Below are positions 8,469-15,839 of a DNA stretch of 64,000 bases, piece after piece. Source of the DNA: Anaerolineales bacterium. GTDB taxonomy: Bacteria > Chloroflexota > Anaerolineae > Anaerolineales > Villigracilaceae. The notes below the pieces were generated by a model. It did no database searches and was not told where the DNA came from. It saw nothing but the letters and a program-made list of their open reading frames with translations. How positions within the stretch are numbered: the first letter of the stretch is position 1; every line of letters starts with the position of its first letter. The position numbers and the translations under genes were made by a program. The DNA lies in NCBI GenBank assembly GCA_014860805.1, contig JACZJB010000267.1, positions 1 through 64,000 of the forward strand. The letters run 5' to 3'.

Positions 8469-9436
8469 CGGTTTTCCAAATAATATATTACTGCATCCAT
8501 AAATTGAATGGGACATTCCTCTTGAGGAACATGTCCGCATTGCGGAATCAATGTAAGTTCTGCGTTCGGGATTTCATTTGAGATGGCTTCAAAATAAAAA
8601 GCGCGAATGAGGCGGTCTTCCTGGCCTGCAACAATAAATACTGGAACATCCAGTTGCGGGAGAAGTGGACGCAGTTCGGGATATGCGGGTGCAAAAGTCA
8701 ATTCATAAAATGCGCGATCCCAATTCTTGATCTTCAACAACTTCAAATATTCCTGCTTTATTTCTGCGGTCAGCTTTGTCGAATCATACCATTCGCGCTG
8801 GATGGTATTCGGCAGAGTTTCTTGATAATCGCGCATCATCAAGGGACCGAGATGCCGCATTTGCGGAGTCCACATCAGCGGCAATGCCCAGGCTGGGAAT
8901 TGCGGGTCTCGTCCCCCGCCGACACCTGGATCCACCAAAATAAGCGACTCCACTCTCTCAGGATATTCCAGCGCAAACGCCACAGACACCCCACCGCCCG
9001 CCGAGTTACCAACCAGCACCGCTTTTTCAACTCCAAACGTATCGAGCAATCCACGCAAGAGTCCCACATTGGCTGTCATGCCATACGGATTTTCCACCCA
9101 ATCTTCTGGCATGGGACGTTCCGTCAAACCAAAAGCAGGACGGTCATAGGCAATGACGTGACCAAGCCGTGAAAAATCATCCATCACTTCACGCCATGAA
9201 AATGTACTGCCGCCAAAGCCGTGCAAAAGAATGAAAGTCGTTTCTCCTGCGCCAGCCTCCTTATAATGGACATTCACATTATTCACTTCAACAAATTTGC
9301 TGTCGGGCTCAATAAATTCCTCCGCCAAAACCAGATCATTCAATTCTGCAACCGGTACAAGGAACGGACCAAGCCCAACTGTCACGCAGGCAAAGATAAA
9401 CGAGATGAGAACCAGCTTTCTCCAATGCTTCAGCAT
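8465..9436 (-). CDS. Alpha/beta hydrolase
   Basis: FILLHGFGGSTFSW...VLVGNSAGGGVSVAFALEYPERVESLILVDPG: oxyanion HG motif and GNSAGG nucleophile elbow. Confidence 0.9.
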   Translation of the reverse strand: MLKHWRKLVLISFIFACVTVGLGPFLVPVAELNDLVLAEEFIEPDSKFVEVNNVNVHYKEAGAGETTFILLHGFGGSTFSWREVMDDFSRLGHVIAYDRPAFGLTERPMPEDWVENPYGMTANVGLLRGLLDTFGVEKAVLVGNSAGGGVSVAFALEYPERVESLILVDPGVGGGRDPQFPAWALPLMWTPQMRHLGPLMMRDYQETLPNTIQREWYDSTKLTAEIKQEYLKLLKIKNWDRAFYELTFAPAYPELRPLLPQLDVPVFIVAGQEDRLIRAFYFEAISNEIPNAELTLIPQCGHVPQEECPIQFMDAVIYYLENR

Positions 9437-9445
9437 ACGAATAAA

Positions 9446-10207
9446 TTACCGGGATATATCTTTTAAAAATTGGACGGTCGCATCGGCAGTTTGAGCCCAC
9501 TGATCTTCGGGAGAAATTGTCGCTTCGTTGTCACCCGCTTGAAGTCCATATGAAGCGAATTGCGCATGATTGCCTCCCTCGATGGCGATAAATTCCGTAT
9601 CCGCCGGAAGCAAAGCCCGCGACTCATCGATCTTATCGCCAGTGGCAAGACCGTCGTTCGTTCCATAAACAGAGAGCACTTTCATATCCATTAATTTCAG
9701 CGCATCGTTTGCGGGATACGAAGCCCAAAAGACGACACCTTTAATTTCCGCATGGCCCGCCGCATAACTGGATGCCGCCACACCACCAAGGGAATGTCCG
9801 CCGACCACCCAATTTTGAATCTCAGGGTATTGAGTAGTCACACGAGCCGCCGCATTAACATCAAAGAAAGCCAAATTCAATGGCGCTGGAACAACCGCCA
9901 CAAAATATCCCTGCCCCGCGATTAATTTCAACACCGGTGCGTACGCACGATAATCGACGCGGCCACCGGGGTAAAAAATAAAGCCTGTTTCCGGGCGCGG
10001 GTCTTCAGCAGGAAAAAATATCACCCAGCCATTTTCCGCGCTCACATATACCTGCGAGTCAGATTGCATGGTTTGCAATGCAGTCTTTGTGGCAGGTGAC
10101 GCATCGCTCGCCCAAAACACAAACGCAAAGACAGACGAAATTACAAGGACAGCAAAAACTGCCAGCACGATCTTCCAATTTATTTTTTTCAATGTATCAG
10201 TTTCCAT
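9446..10207 (-). CDS. Alpha/beta hydrolase (dienelactone-hydrolase-like), membrane anchored
   Basis: N-terminal TM segment; VVGGHSLGGVAASSYA nucleophile elbow and GGNHAQFASYG. Confidence 0.85.
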   Translation of the reverse strand: METDTLKKINWKIVLAVFAVLVISSVFAFVFWASDASPATKTALQTMQSDSQVYVSAENGWVIFFPAEDPRPETGFIFYPGGRVDYRAYAPVLKLIAGQGYFVAVVPAPLNLAFFDVNAAARVTTQYPEIQNWVVGGHSLGGVAASSYAAGHAEIKGVVFWASYPANDALKLMDMKVLSVYGTNDGLATGDKIDESRALLPADTEFIAIEGGNHAQFASYGLQAGDNEATISPEDQWAQTADATVQFLKDISR

Positions 10208-10865
10208 TCAAAAATTTTTTAGCTTGCGCCCAAATCTCATAGAACATCTTCGTTGTCAACTTTCCCGTGGAAGTATTCTGCTGACTCGGGTGATAGGAGC
10301 ATAGTACCCAAACTCCATCCGCCAATTGATAGGACGCACCGTGACCGAATTTATATACCGAACCGCGAACTGAGAATATTTTAAGAATCCGCTCAAATGC
10401 GATCCGCCCCAGACACACGATCACCCTCGGTTTAAGAATTTCCAATTCCCTCTCGAGATACGGCTGGCAATGATTCAATTCTTCAGGACTTGGCTTGTTG
10501 TCCGGCGGAGCGCAACGCCCCGACGCGGTAATATACATATCGGTCAGAATGAGACCATCGCTTCGCGACTCCGACGATGCTTGATTCGCAAACCCAGCCC
10601 GGTACAACGCTGGATACAAAAATCCACCCGAAGCATCGCCAGTGAATTGACGTCCTGTGCGGTTCGAGCCATGCGCCCCGGGTGCCAGCCCCACTACCAA
10701 CACGCGCGCATTTGGGTCGCCAAACCCAGGGACAGGCTTCCCCCAATAGTCATGATCCAAATACGCCCTGCGTTTAACTCGCGCCACCTCCTCCCGCCAT
10801 TCAACAAGGCGGGGGCATTTGCGGCAGGCAACAATCTCTTTGTTTAGTTTTTCCAGTTCGGACAT
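10197..10865 (-). CDS. Uracil-DNA glycosylase, family 5-like (UDGb)
   Basis: ACRKCPRLVEWREEV...VLVVGLAPGAHGSNRTGRQFTGDASG...CSYHPSQQNTSTGKLT. Confidence 0.92.
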   Translation of the reverse strand: MSELEKLNKEIVACRKCPRLVEWREEVARVKRRAYLDHDYWGKPVPGFGDPNARVLVVGLAPGAHGSNRTGRQFTGDASGGFLYPALYRAGFANQASSESRSDGLILTDMYITASGRCAPPDNKPSPEELNHCQPYLERELEILKPRVIVCLGRIAFERILKIFSVRGSVYKFGHGASYQLADGVWVLCSYHPSQQNTSTGKLTTKMFYEIWAQAKKFLNGN

Positions 10866-10931
10866 GCTTTGATTGTATACTGAATTTGTAACTTTTCTCC
10901 CAAATTTTCATATTATTAAATAGAGACATTC

Positions 10932-11411
10932 ATGCTTAGCTTTGAAGAATTATACATATCATATTCACCAGAAGTGTATCGGTTCGCCAATTGGCTTTCG
11001 GGCAACTCGAACGACGCTGAAGACATTACAGCGGAGACCTTTACCCGGGCCTGGATGAATTTCAATAACATTCGTACCGAAACCCTGAAGGCATATTTGT
11101 TCACCATCGCGCGGAATATCCACCTTGAATCACTGCGTAAAAATCGAGACCATGATGAAATTAAAGAAACACATCCTGATTCTCAACCTGGTCTGGAAAA
11201 GACACTTGAGACAAAAGGCGAGCTTGACCAGATTCGCAGCTCCTTGCTAACCCTGCCCGAGATAGACCGCTCAGCATTTGTTATGCGAGTTCAACACGAT
11301 CTGCCATACGCGGAAATTGCGCGAGTCCTTCAACTATCTGAAGGCACCGTGAAAGTAAAAGTTCATCGAGTACGGAAAATGTTGTTTAGTTCTCAAACAA
11401 AAAGGAGATAA
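10932..11411 (+). CDS. ECF-type RNA polymerase sigma factor
   Basis: Sigma-70 regions 2 and 4: NWLSGNSNDAEDITAETFTRAW...LPYAEIARVLQLSEGTVKVKVHRVRKML. Confidence 0.92.
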   Translation: MLSFEELYISYSPEVYRFANWLSGNSNDAEDITAETFTRAWMNFNNIRTETLKAYLFTIARNIHLESLRKNRDHDEIKETHPDSQPGLEKTLETKGELDQIRSSLLTLPEIDRSAFVMRVQHDLPYAEIARVLQLSEGTVKVKVHRVRKMLFSSQTKRR

Positions 11412-11412
11412 T

Positions 11413-11733
11413 ATGAAAGAAGTCACAAATGATGTCATTATGGATCTTTTACCACTATATCTGGCCGGGGAAGTCAGCGAAGAAACAGCAGCGCTTGTCA
11501 AAAAACATCTTGAGGCTGACCCTGAGTTAGCCGAGACCGCCAAACAAATGGCAAAAGCCGATTCGCTCAACAAAGTGCCCATACCATTTAAAAAGGAGAC
11601 AGCAATGGAAACCTATCAGGAAGCGAAAAAATGGATAACGATCCGCATACTTGGACTCGCTACGCTCGGCACTATTCTTATTATCTTCCTCACAGCATTG
11701 TTCTTGTTTGCGAATAGCACGGCCGGTAGATAA
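11413..11733 (+). CDS. Putative anti-sigma factor (single TM)
   Basis: Directly downstream of the ECF gene; MDLLPLYLAGEVSEETAALVKKHLEADPELA zinc-finger-like N-terminus and a C-terminal TM. Confidence 0.75.
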   Translation: MKEVTNDVIMDLLPLYLAGEVSEETAALVKKHLEADPELAETAKQMAKADSLNKVPIPFKKETAMETYQEAKKWITIRILGLATLGTILIIFLTALFLFANSTAGR

Positions 11734-11837
11734 ACCGCCAGCAGTTCTGTTATTGCGAGCGAAAAAATCTTCAACATCACCAAAGGAACTTGCCTCGGCA
11801 GAAACCGCCGCCCTCGCAACACCTGCACCTGCATGCA

Positions 11838-11874
11838 CACCACCCGTGATTTGCTTAGTAAATCACGGGTGGTG
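11838..11874. repeat. Perfect 15-bp inverted repeat, possible bidirectional terminator between convergent units
   Basis: CACCACCCGTGATTT-GCTTAGT-AAATCACGGGTGGTG; no strong U tract. Confidence 0.7.
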
Positions 11875-11895
11875 CTGGGGAGAACACGTGTGACA

Positions 11896-12915
11896 TCAGA
11901 GAATTAACATTGCATCGCCAAAAGAATAAAAGCGATAGCCCTCGTGAATAGCGATATTATAGGTTTCAAGAATCTTCTCGCGCCCTGCAAAGGCACTGAC
12001 CAACATGATCAGCGTGGATTTGGGCAAATGGAAATTCGTGATCATCGCGTCCACGACTTTAAATTGATAACCAGGCAGGATGAAAATGTCTGTCGGGCCG
12101 ACGAACGCAGCTATTCGAGCTTCGAATATTGATTCTCTTCCAGCGGATTCAAGAGTGCGGACAGACGTTGTCCCAACTGCGATCACCCGCCCGCCGGAGT
12201 TTTTCGTGGCATTGATTAAGTCCGCAGTTTCCTGCGGGAGTTCACACCACTCGGTGTGGATCTTGTGCTCTTTGGGGTCATCTTCGGTGACAGGGGCGAA
12301 AGTGTCCAGCCCCACATGCAAAGTAACGTACGCAATCTTCACGCCCTCTTTTTTTAACTCATCCAGCAGTTGCGGCGTGAAATGTAATCCCGCAGTGGGT
12401 GCAGCGGCGGAACCCATTTCCTTTGCAAAGACAGTCTGATAGCGTTCCGGGTCGCTCAATTTTTCATGAATATATGGCGGCAAAGGGATATTCCCCACCT
12501 TGGGAAAATATGGCTCAATAGGCTCAGAAAATTTGATGAGGCGCTCTGAGCCATCGAGGATTTCCATAATCTCAGCTTGCGGGCCATTTTCGACAGTCAC
12601 TTTTTTGCCCATGTGCAGACCCTTGCCGCCCACAAGGGCTTCCCAAGTCAGTTCATCCCGGCGGCGCAAGAGAAGCAATTCCACTTTGCCGCCCGTTTCT
12701 TTTTTAGCAAAGATCCTTGCGGGAATGACTCGCGTCCTGTTGAGGATGAGGAGATCGTTTGGTCGAAGAAACAGGCTGAGGTCACGAAAGATGCGGTGAT
12801 CCATCTGTCCCGAATCACGATGCAAGACCAGCAAGCGGGAAGAATCACGCGGCTCTACAGGAGTCTGCGCAATGGAAGATTCGGGGAGATGATAGTCGAA
12901 GTCAGATGTTTTCAA
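11896..12915 (-). CDS. queA: S-adenosylmethionine:tRNA ribosyltransferase-isomerase
   Basis: MKTSDFDYHLPESSIAQTPVEPRDSSRLLVLHR...AAPTAGLHFTPQLL...TEWCELP. Confidence 0.97.
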   Translation of the reverse strand: MKTSDFDYHLPESSIAQTPVEPRDSSRLLVLHRDSGQMDHRIFRDLSLFLRPNDLLILNRTRVIPARIFAKKETGGKVELLLLRRRDELTWEALVGGKGLHMGKKVTVENGPQAEIMEILDGSERLIKFSEPIEPYFPKVGNIPLPPYIHEKLSDPERYQTVFAKEMGSAAAPTAGLHFTPQLLDELKKEGVKIAYVTLHVGLDTFAPVTEDDPKEHKIHTEWCELPQETADLINATKNSGGRVIAVGTTSVRTLESAGRESIFEARIAAFVGPTDIFILPGYQFKVVDAMITNFHLPKSTLIMLVSAFAGREKILETYNIAIHEGYRFYSFGDAMLIL

Positions 12916-12916
12916 T

Positions 12917-13153
12917 TTATTTTTTCAAAAAACGGGAGATGAGACTAAGCAGAATGGAAAGAATGACCGAAACCAAAATCGAACTTGTGATCGGGAAATA
13001 AAAGCTGCCATTCTCCCCTTCAATGCGGATGTCGCCGGGCAATCTTCCAAGCGGAATACCAAATTTTGCGGCGAGATAAATTCCTCCGCCAACGAGGAAG
13101 ATGATAATTCCGCCAAGCATGAGGTAACGGGCAATGGTTTCCATAAAATACAT
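12917..13153 (-). CDS. DUF2905 family small membrane protein
   Basis: ARYLMLGGIIIFLVGGGIYLAAKFGIPLGRLPGDIRIEGENGSFYFPITSSILVSVILS matches the DUF2905 pattern. Confidence 0.85.
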   Translation of the reverse strand: MYFMETIARYLMLGGIIIFLVGGGIYLAAKFGIPLGRLPGDIRIEGENGSFYFPITSSILVSVILSILLSLISRFLKK

Positions 13154-13192
13154 ATTCCGTCATTGCAAGGGTGTCAGCCTGAAGCAATGGCA

Positions 13193-14218
13193 TCACAACA
13201 ATCGCTGCTGGCCTTCCCCGGTGTAGGTGTATCCCAAATGCTCATACGCAGACTTGGTTGCCACACGCCCCTGCGAAGTGCGGTCCAGAAATCCGAGCTG
13301 CAAAAGATACGGCTCAACGACATCCATGATGGTATCCTGCTCTTCGCTGATGGATGCGGCGATGGTATTCAAACCAACAGGTCCGCCGTTATATTTTTCG
13401 ATGATGGTCTTGAGAACGCGGCGGTCGACATCATCCAAGCCGAGTGGATCGACCTGCAACAAGTCCAACGCCTCTTTCGCAACCTTTTGGTTGATCGTTC
13501 CATCCGCACGGACTTGGGCAAAGTCCCGAACACGGCGCAGGAGACGCAGAGCAATACGCGGGGTCCCGCGCGCGCGGCGAGCCATTTCATCAATGCCTGA
13601 TTCGTCCGCGCTGACCCTTAACATGCTCGCAGCACGTTTGACGATGTTCCGCATGGCAGCTATATCGTAATAATCCAGGCGATAGACCGCACCAAAGCGC
13701 GCGCGCAATGGGGCCGTGACCAAAGCCAGCCGCGTGGTCGCGCCAACTACCGTGAACCTGGGCAGCTTCAAACGAATGGAACGCGCCGAAGGCCCTTTAC
13801 CGATGACAATGTCCAATGAAAAATCTTCCATGGCAGGATAGAGCACTTCTTCCACGGCACGACCCAGACGATGGATCTCATCAATGAAGATCACATCTCC
13901 TGCGCGGAGATTGGTGAGGATGGCGGCAAGGTCGCCCGCGCGTTCGATGGCGGGACCCGCCGTCACTTTGACGTTCACGCCCATTTCATTCCCCAGCACG
14001 TGCGCAAGCGTGGTTTTGCCCAAGCCTGGAGGACCATAGAACAAAACATGGTCGAGAGCTTCGCCGCGTCCACGGGCAGCATCGATAAGAATGGATAGAT
14101 TTTCTTTGACTTGATCCTGTCCAATCAGGTCATCCAGCTTTTGTGGACGCAGAGCATTATCCACACGGTCATCGGGTTTGGATTCTGGGTCGAGGGGACG
14201 AGGGGAAGATTTTGCCAT
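13193..14218 (-). CDS. ruvB: Holliday junction branch migration helicase RuvB
   Basis: [59 protein letters not shown]. Internal ATG (14218) preferred over the tracked 14260 start, which lies in the upstream 17-bp repeat. Confidence 0.97.
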   Translation of the reverse strand: MAKSSPRPLDPESKPDDRVDNALRPQKLDDLIGQDQVKENLSILIDAARGRGEALDHVLFYGPPGLGKTTLAHVLGNEMGVNVKVTAGPAIERAGDLAAILTNLRAGDVIFIDEIHRLGRAVEEVLYPAMEDFSLDIVIGKGPSARSIRLKLPRFTVVGATTRLALVTAPLRARFGAVYRLDYYDIAAMRNIVKRAASMLRVSADESGIDEMARRARGTPRIALRLLRRVRDFAQVRADGTINQKVAKEALDLLQVDPLGLDDVDRRVLKTIIEKYNGGPVGLNTIAASISEEQDTIMDVVEPYLLQLGFLDRTSQGRVATKSAYEHLGYTYTGEGQQRLL

Positions 14219-14225
14219 AACGGCG

Positions 14226-14231
14226 ATTATA
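14226..14231 (-). promoter_or_regulatory. TATAAT -10 element 7 nt before the ruvB ATG (possible leaderless start)
   Basis: Minus strand GGGTATAATCGCCGTTATGGCAAAATC. Confidence 0.5.
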
Positions 14232-14263
14232 CCCTGCGGGCACGTGTACCCTGCGGGCACGTG
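14230..14263. repeat. 17-bp direct tandem duplication (TACCCTGCGGGCACGTG x2)
   Basis: Exact duplication read directly at 14230-14246 and 14247-14263. Confidence 0.9.
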
Positions 14264-14331
14264 TATCCTGAAGCAGGAGCATCCTGCAAAGCAAGACCAG
14301 CTTTCAGTTAAGAAAGAGGCGCTTAAATCAA

Positions 14332-14363
14332 ACAGGGATGACCCAGCGTTCGGTCATCCCTGT
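14332..14363 (-). terminator. Terminator-like hairpin ending the triple-riboswitch unit
   Basis: Minus strand ACAGGGATGACC-gaacgctg-GGTCATCCCTGT followed by TTGATTT: 12-bp perfect stem, modest U-rich tail. Confidence 0.7.
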
Positions 14364-14378
14364 AAAAAGATTTGCTCT

Positions 14379-14463
14379 TCGGCAGTCTGGCGGTCATGAT
14401 CACAACATAAAGAGTGATTTTAGATCCATGACTTTGCGTCATCAGGTTTCCCTGATTTTGCGT
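14379..14463 (-). promoter_or_regulatory. GEMM-I (c-di-GMP-I class) riboswitch aptamer, third of three
   Basis: Minus strand CGCAAAATCAGGGAAACCTGATGACGCAAAGTCatggaTCTAAAATCAC...GTGATCATGACCGCCAGACTGCCGA: GNRA-capped hairpin (ATCAGG-GAAA-CCTGAT), ACGCAAAG core, CTAA receptor and 3' TGCCGA. Confidence 0.9.
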
Positions 14464-14464
14464 T

Positions 14465-14549
14465 TCGGCAGTCGGTCGGTCTTGATCAGTGTTTTGCACT
14501 GGTTTTAGACGCTCTGACTTTGCGCCACCGTCTTTTGGCGGCTTTGCTT
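14465..14549 (-). promoter_or_regulatory. GEMM-I (c-di-GMP-I class) riboswitch aptamer, second of three
   Basis: Minus strand GCAAAGCCGCCAAAAGACGGTGGCGCAAAGTCagagcgTCTAAAACCAGTGCAAAACACTGATCAAGACCGACCGACTGCCGA. Confidence 0.9.
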
Positions 14550-14551
14550 TT

Positions 14552-14632
14552 CTCGGCAACCCTGGCAACCATGGCTCAGTTCAGCTTTAGGTTCAAGGCT
14601 TTGCGCCACCGGGGTTTCCCCGGTTTTGCTCT
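14552..14632 (-). promoter_or_regulatory. GEMM-I (c-di-GMP-I class) riboswitch aptamer, first of three
   Basis: Minus strand AGCAAAACCGGGGAAACCCCGGTGGCGCAAAGCCttgaACCTAAAGCTGAACTGAGCCATGGTTGCCAGGGTTGCCGAG; closely follows the Vc2 layout GGGCAAACC..GAAA..GGGACGCAAAGCC..GGCCUAAACC..GGGUUACCGA. Confidence 0.93.
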
Positions 14633-14648
14633 TTATCGGAGCACTTTT

Positions 14649-14677
14649 ATTATTGCATTTTTCATTCTTATTTTCAA
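14649..14677 (-). promoter_or_regulatory. Candidate sigma-70-like promoter for the riboswitch array
   Basis: Minus strand TTGAAA-N17-AATAAT, overlapping the 3' end of the HlyD ORF; predicted start about 10 nt before aptamer 1. Confidence 0.55.
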
Positions 14678-15798
14678 TCACTCAATTGTTCTAAAAATAC
14701 CGCTTCCACCGTCATACCCCAGCGCAAACGCGGGTCGGTTTCATTTATGCGGATGGTAACGCCATAAATAATATCGCCGCCCTGCTGAACATACGCATTG
14801 CTGATCTGAGTAATCTCACCTGTGAGGACAAGGTCGGGGAGAGCGTCTGGGGTCAGGCGTACACTTTGACCTTCTTTTAATTTTACAACTTCCAACTCGG
14901 TAATATCGGTTGTTTCGACCGTCCAAACACCGAAATCCGCAAGACTTACAGCACGGGTATCCGTTCCAACCTGTTCACCAGCTTTCACATTCACATCCGC
15001 GACGACGCCATTAAACGGCGCTGTGAGGACATAGTTCGCAAGCGTGTCCTTCGCCGCATCCAGTTGAGCTTTCGCCAAAGTTAGCTGGTCGGCGTTGGGG
15101 CCGTCAAGGCTGATTTCATATTGATATTTCGCTTCAGCCTCAACCGCAAGTGCGGCTTCATATACAGCGTAGACTTCATCACGGCTGCGGGTTTCTTTTT
15201 CCAGGTCACGCAGCGCCTGGTTCAAATCTTCCTGCGCCTTTTCAAGATCATCCTTGGCTGTTTTGCGTTTGGCATTATCTTCGCTCAGGTCTTTGTATTT
15301 ATCGAATTCATCCTGCGCATCTTCAAGATCTGTTCTGCGGTCTTCCACATCAGCCTGAAGGTCCTCAATGCGGTTGTCAATATCATCCACATTGACATCC
15401 TCCCATTCCTTCTCAGCATCCGCACGGACAATTTGCGCGTCCATATACGCCTGCCAAAGCCTGGCACGGTCACCGCTCTCATTGCGAAGAAGCGTATCGT
15501 AGGCATTTTGAGCGATGACGACCTGCGCTTCAGCCCCGCCCGCATTTGCAAGGCGGACTAGCACATCTCCCTCGCTGACAGTATCCCCCGCCTTGACGAG
15601 AACATCCTCCACCACGCCGCGCGCCTGAAAGGTCAGGTTCGTCGCACGGATGGGTTCCAGCCGCCCTTCTGCCACCACTTCATTGGATGTGACAACTTCA
15701 GCCGCCATTGGGGCGGCTTCTGTAGCATTTCCACACGCTGCTAAAACCAGCGCAAGGACTGCAAGTAATGTAATGAATTTCAATATATTTTTTCTCAT
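14674..15798 (-). CDS. HlyD/RND-type efflux periplasmic adaptor lipoprotein
   Basis: Lipobox LVLAACGN; biotinyl-like GVVEDVLVKAGDTVSEGDVLVRL, coiled coil, APFNGVVADVNVKAGEQVG. Confidence 0.93.
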   Translation of the reverse strand: MRKNILKFITLLAVLALVLAACGNATEAAPMAAEVVTSNEVVAEGRLEPIRATNLTFQARGVVEDVLVKAGDTVSEGDVLVRLANAGGAEAQVVIAQNAYDTLLRNESGDRARLWQAYMDAQIVRADAEKEWEDVNVDDIDNRIEDLQADVEDRRTDLEDAQDEFDKYKDLSEDNAKRKTAKDDLEKAQEDLNQALRDLEKETRSRDEVYAVYEAALAVEAEAKYQYEISLDGPNADQLTLAKAQLDAAKDTLANYVLTAPFNGVVADVNVKAGEQVGTDTRAVSLADFGVWTVETTDITELEVVKLKEGQSVRLTPDALPDLVLTGEITQISNAYVQQGGDIIYGVTIRINETDPRLRWGMTVEAVFLEQLSD

Positions 15799-15839
15799 GG
15801 TTTCCTTCTTATCGTATAACGTTGGACATTCAACGTTGA

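Noticed and set aside
8331-8540. Treating the two peroxiredoxin fragments as a pseudogene
   Set aside because: Only one in-frame TGA, no frameshift, at the redox-active position with CxxC-like context and a SECIS-like hairpin; the selenoprotein explanation is stronger.
14323-14568. 81-aa ORF (minus) MPGLPRKAKPPKDGGAKSERLK...
   Set aside because: It is translation of the GEMM riboswitch aptamers and terminator; no protein-like features.
14520-14759. 79-aa ORF (plus) MRHRLLAALLFSATLATMAQFSFRFKALRHRGF...
   Set aside because: Antisense to the riboswitch array and HlyD 3' end; the signal-peptide look is fortuitous.
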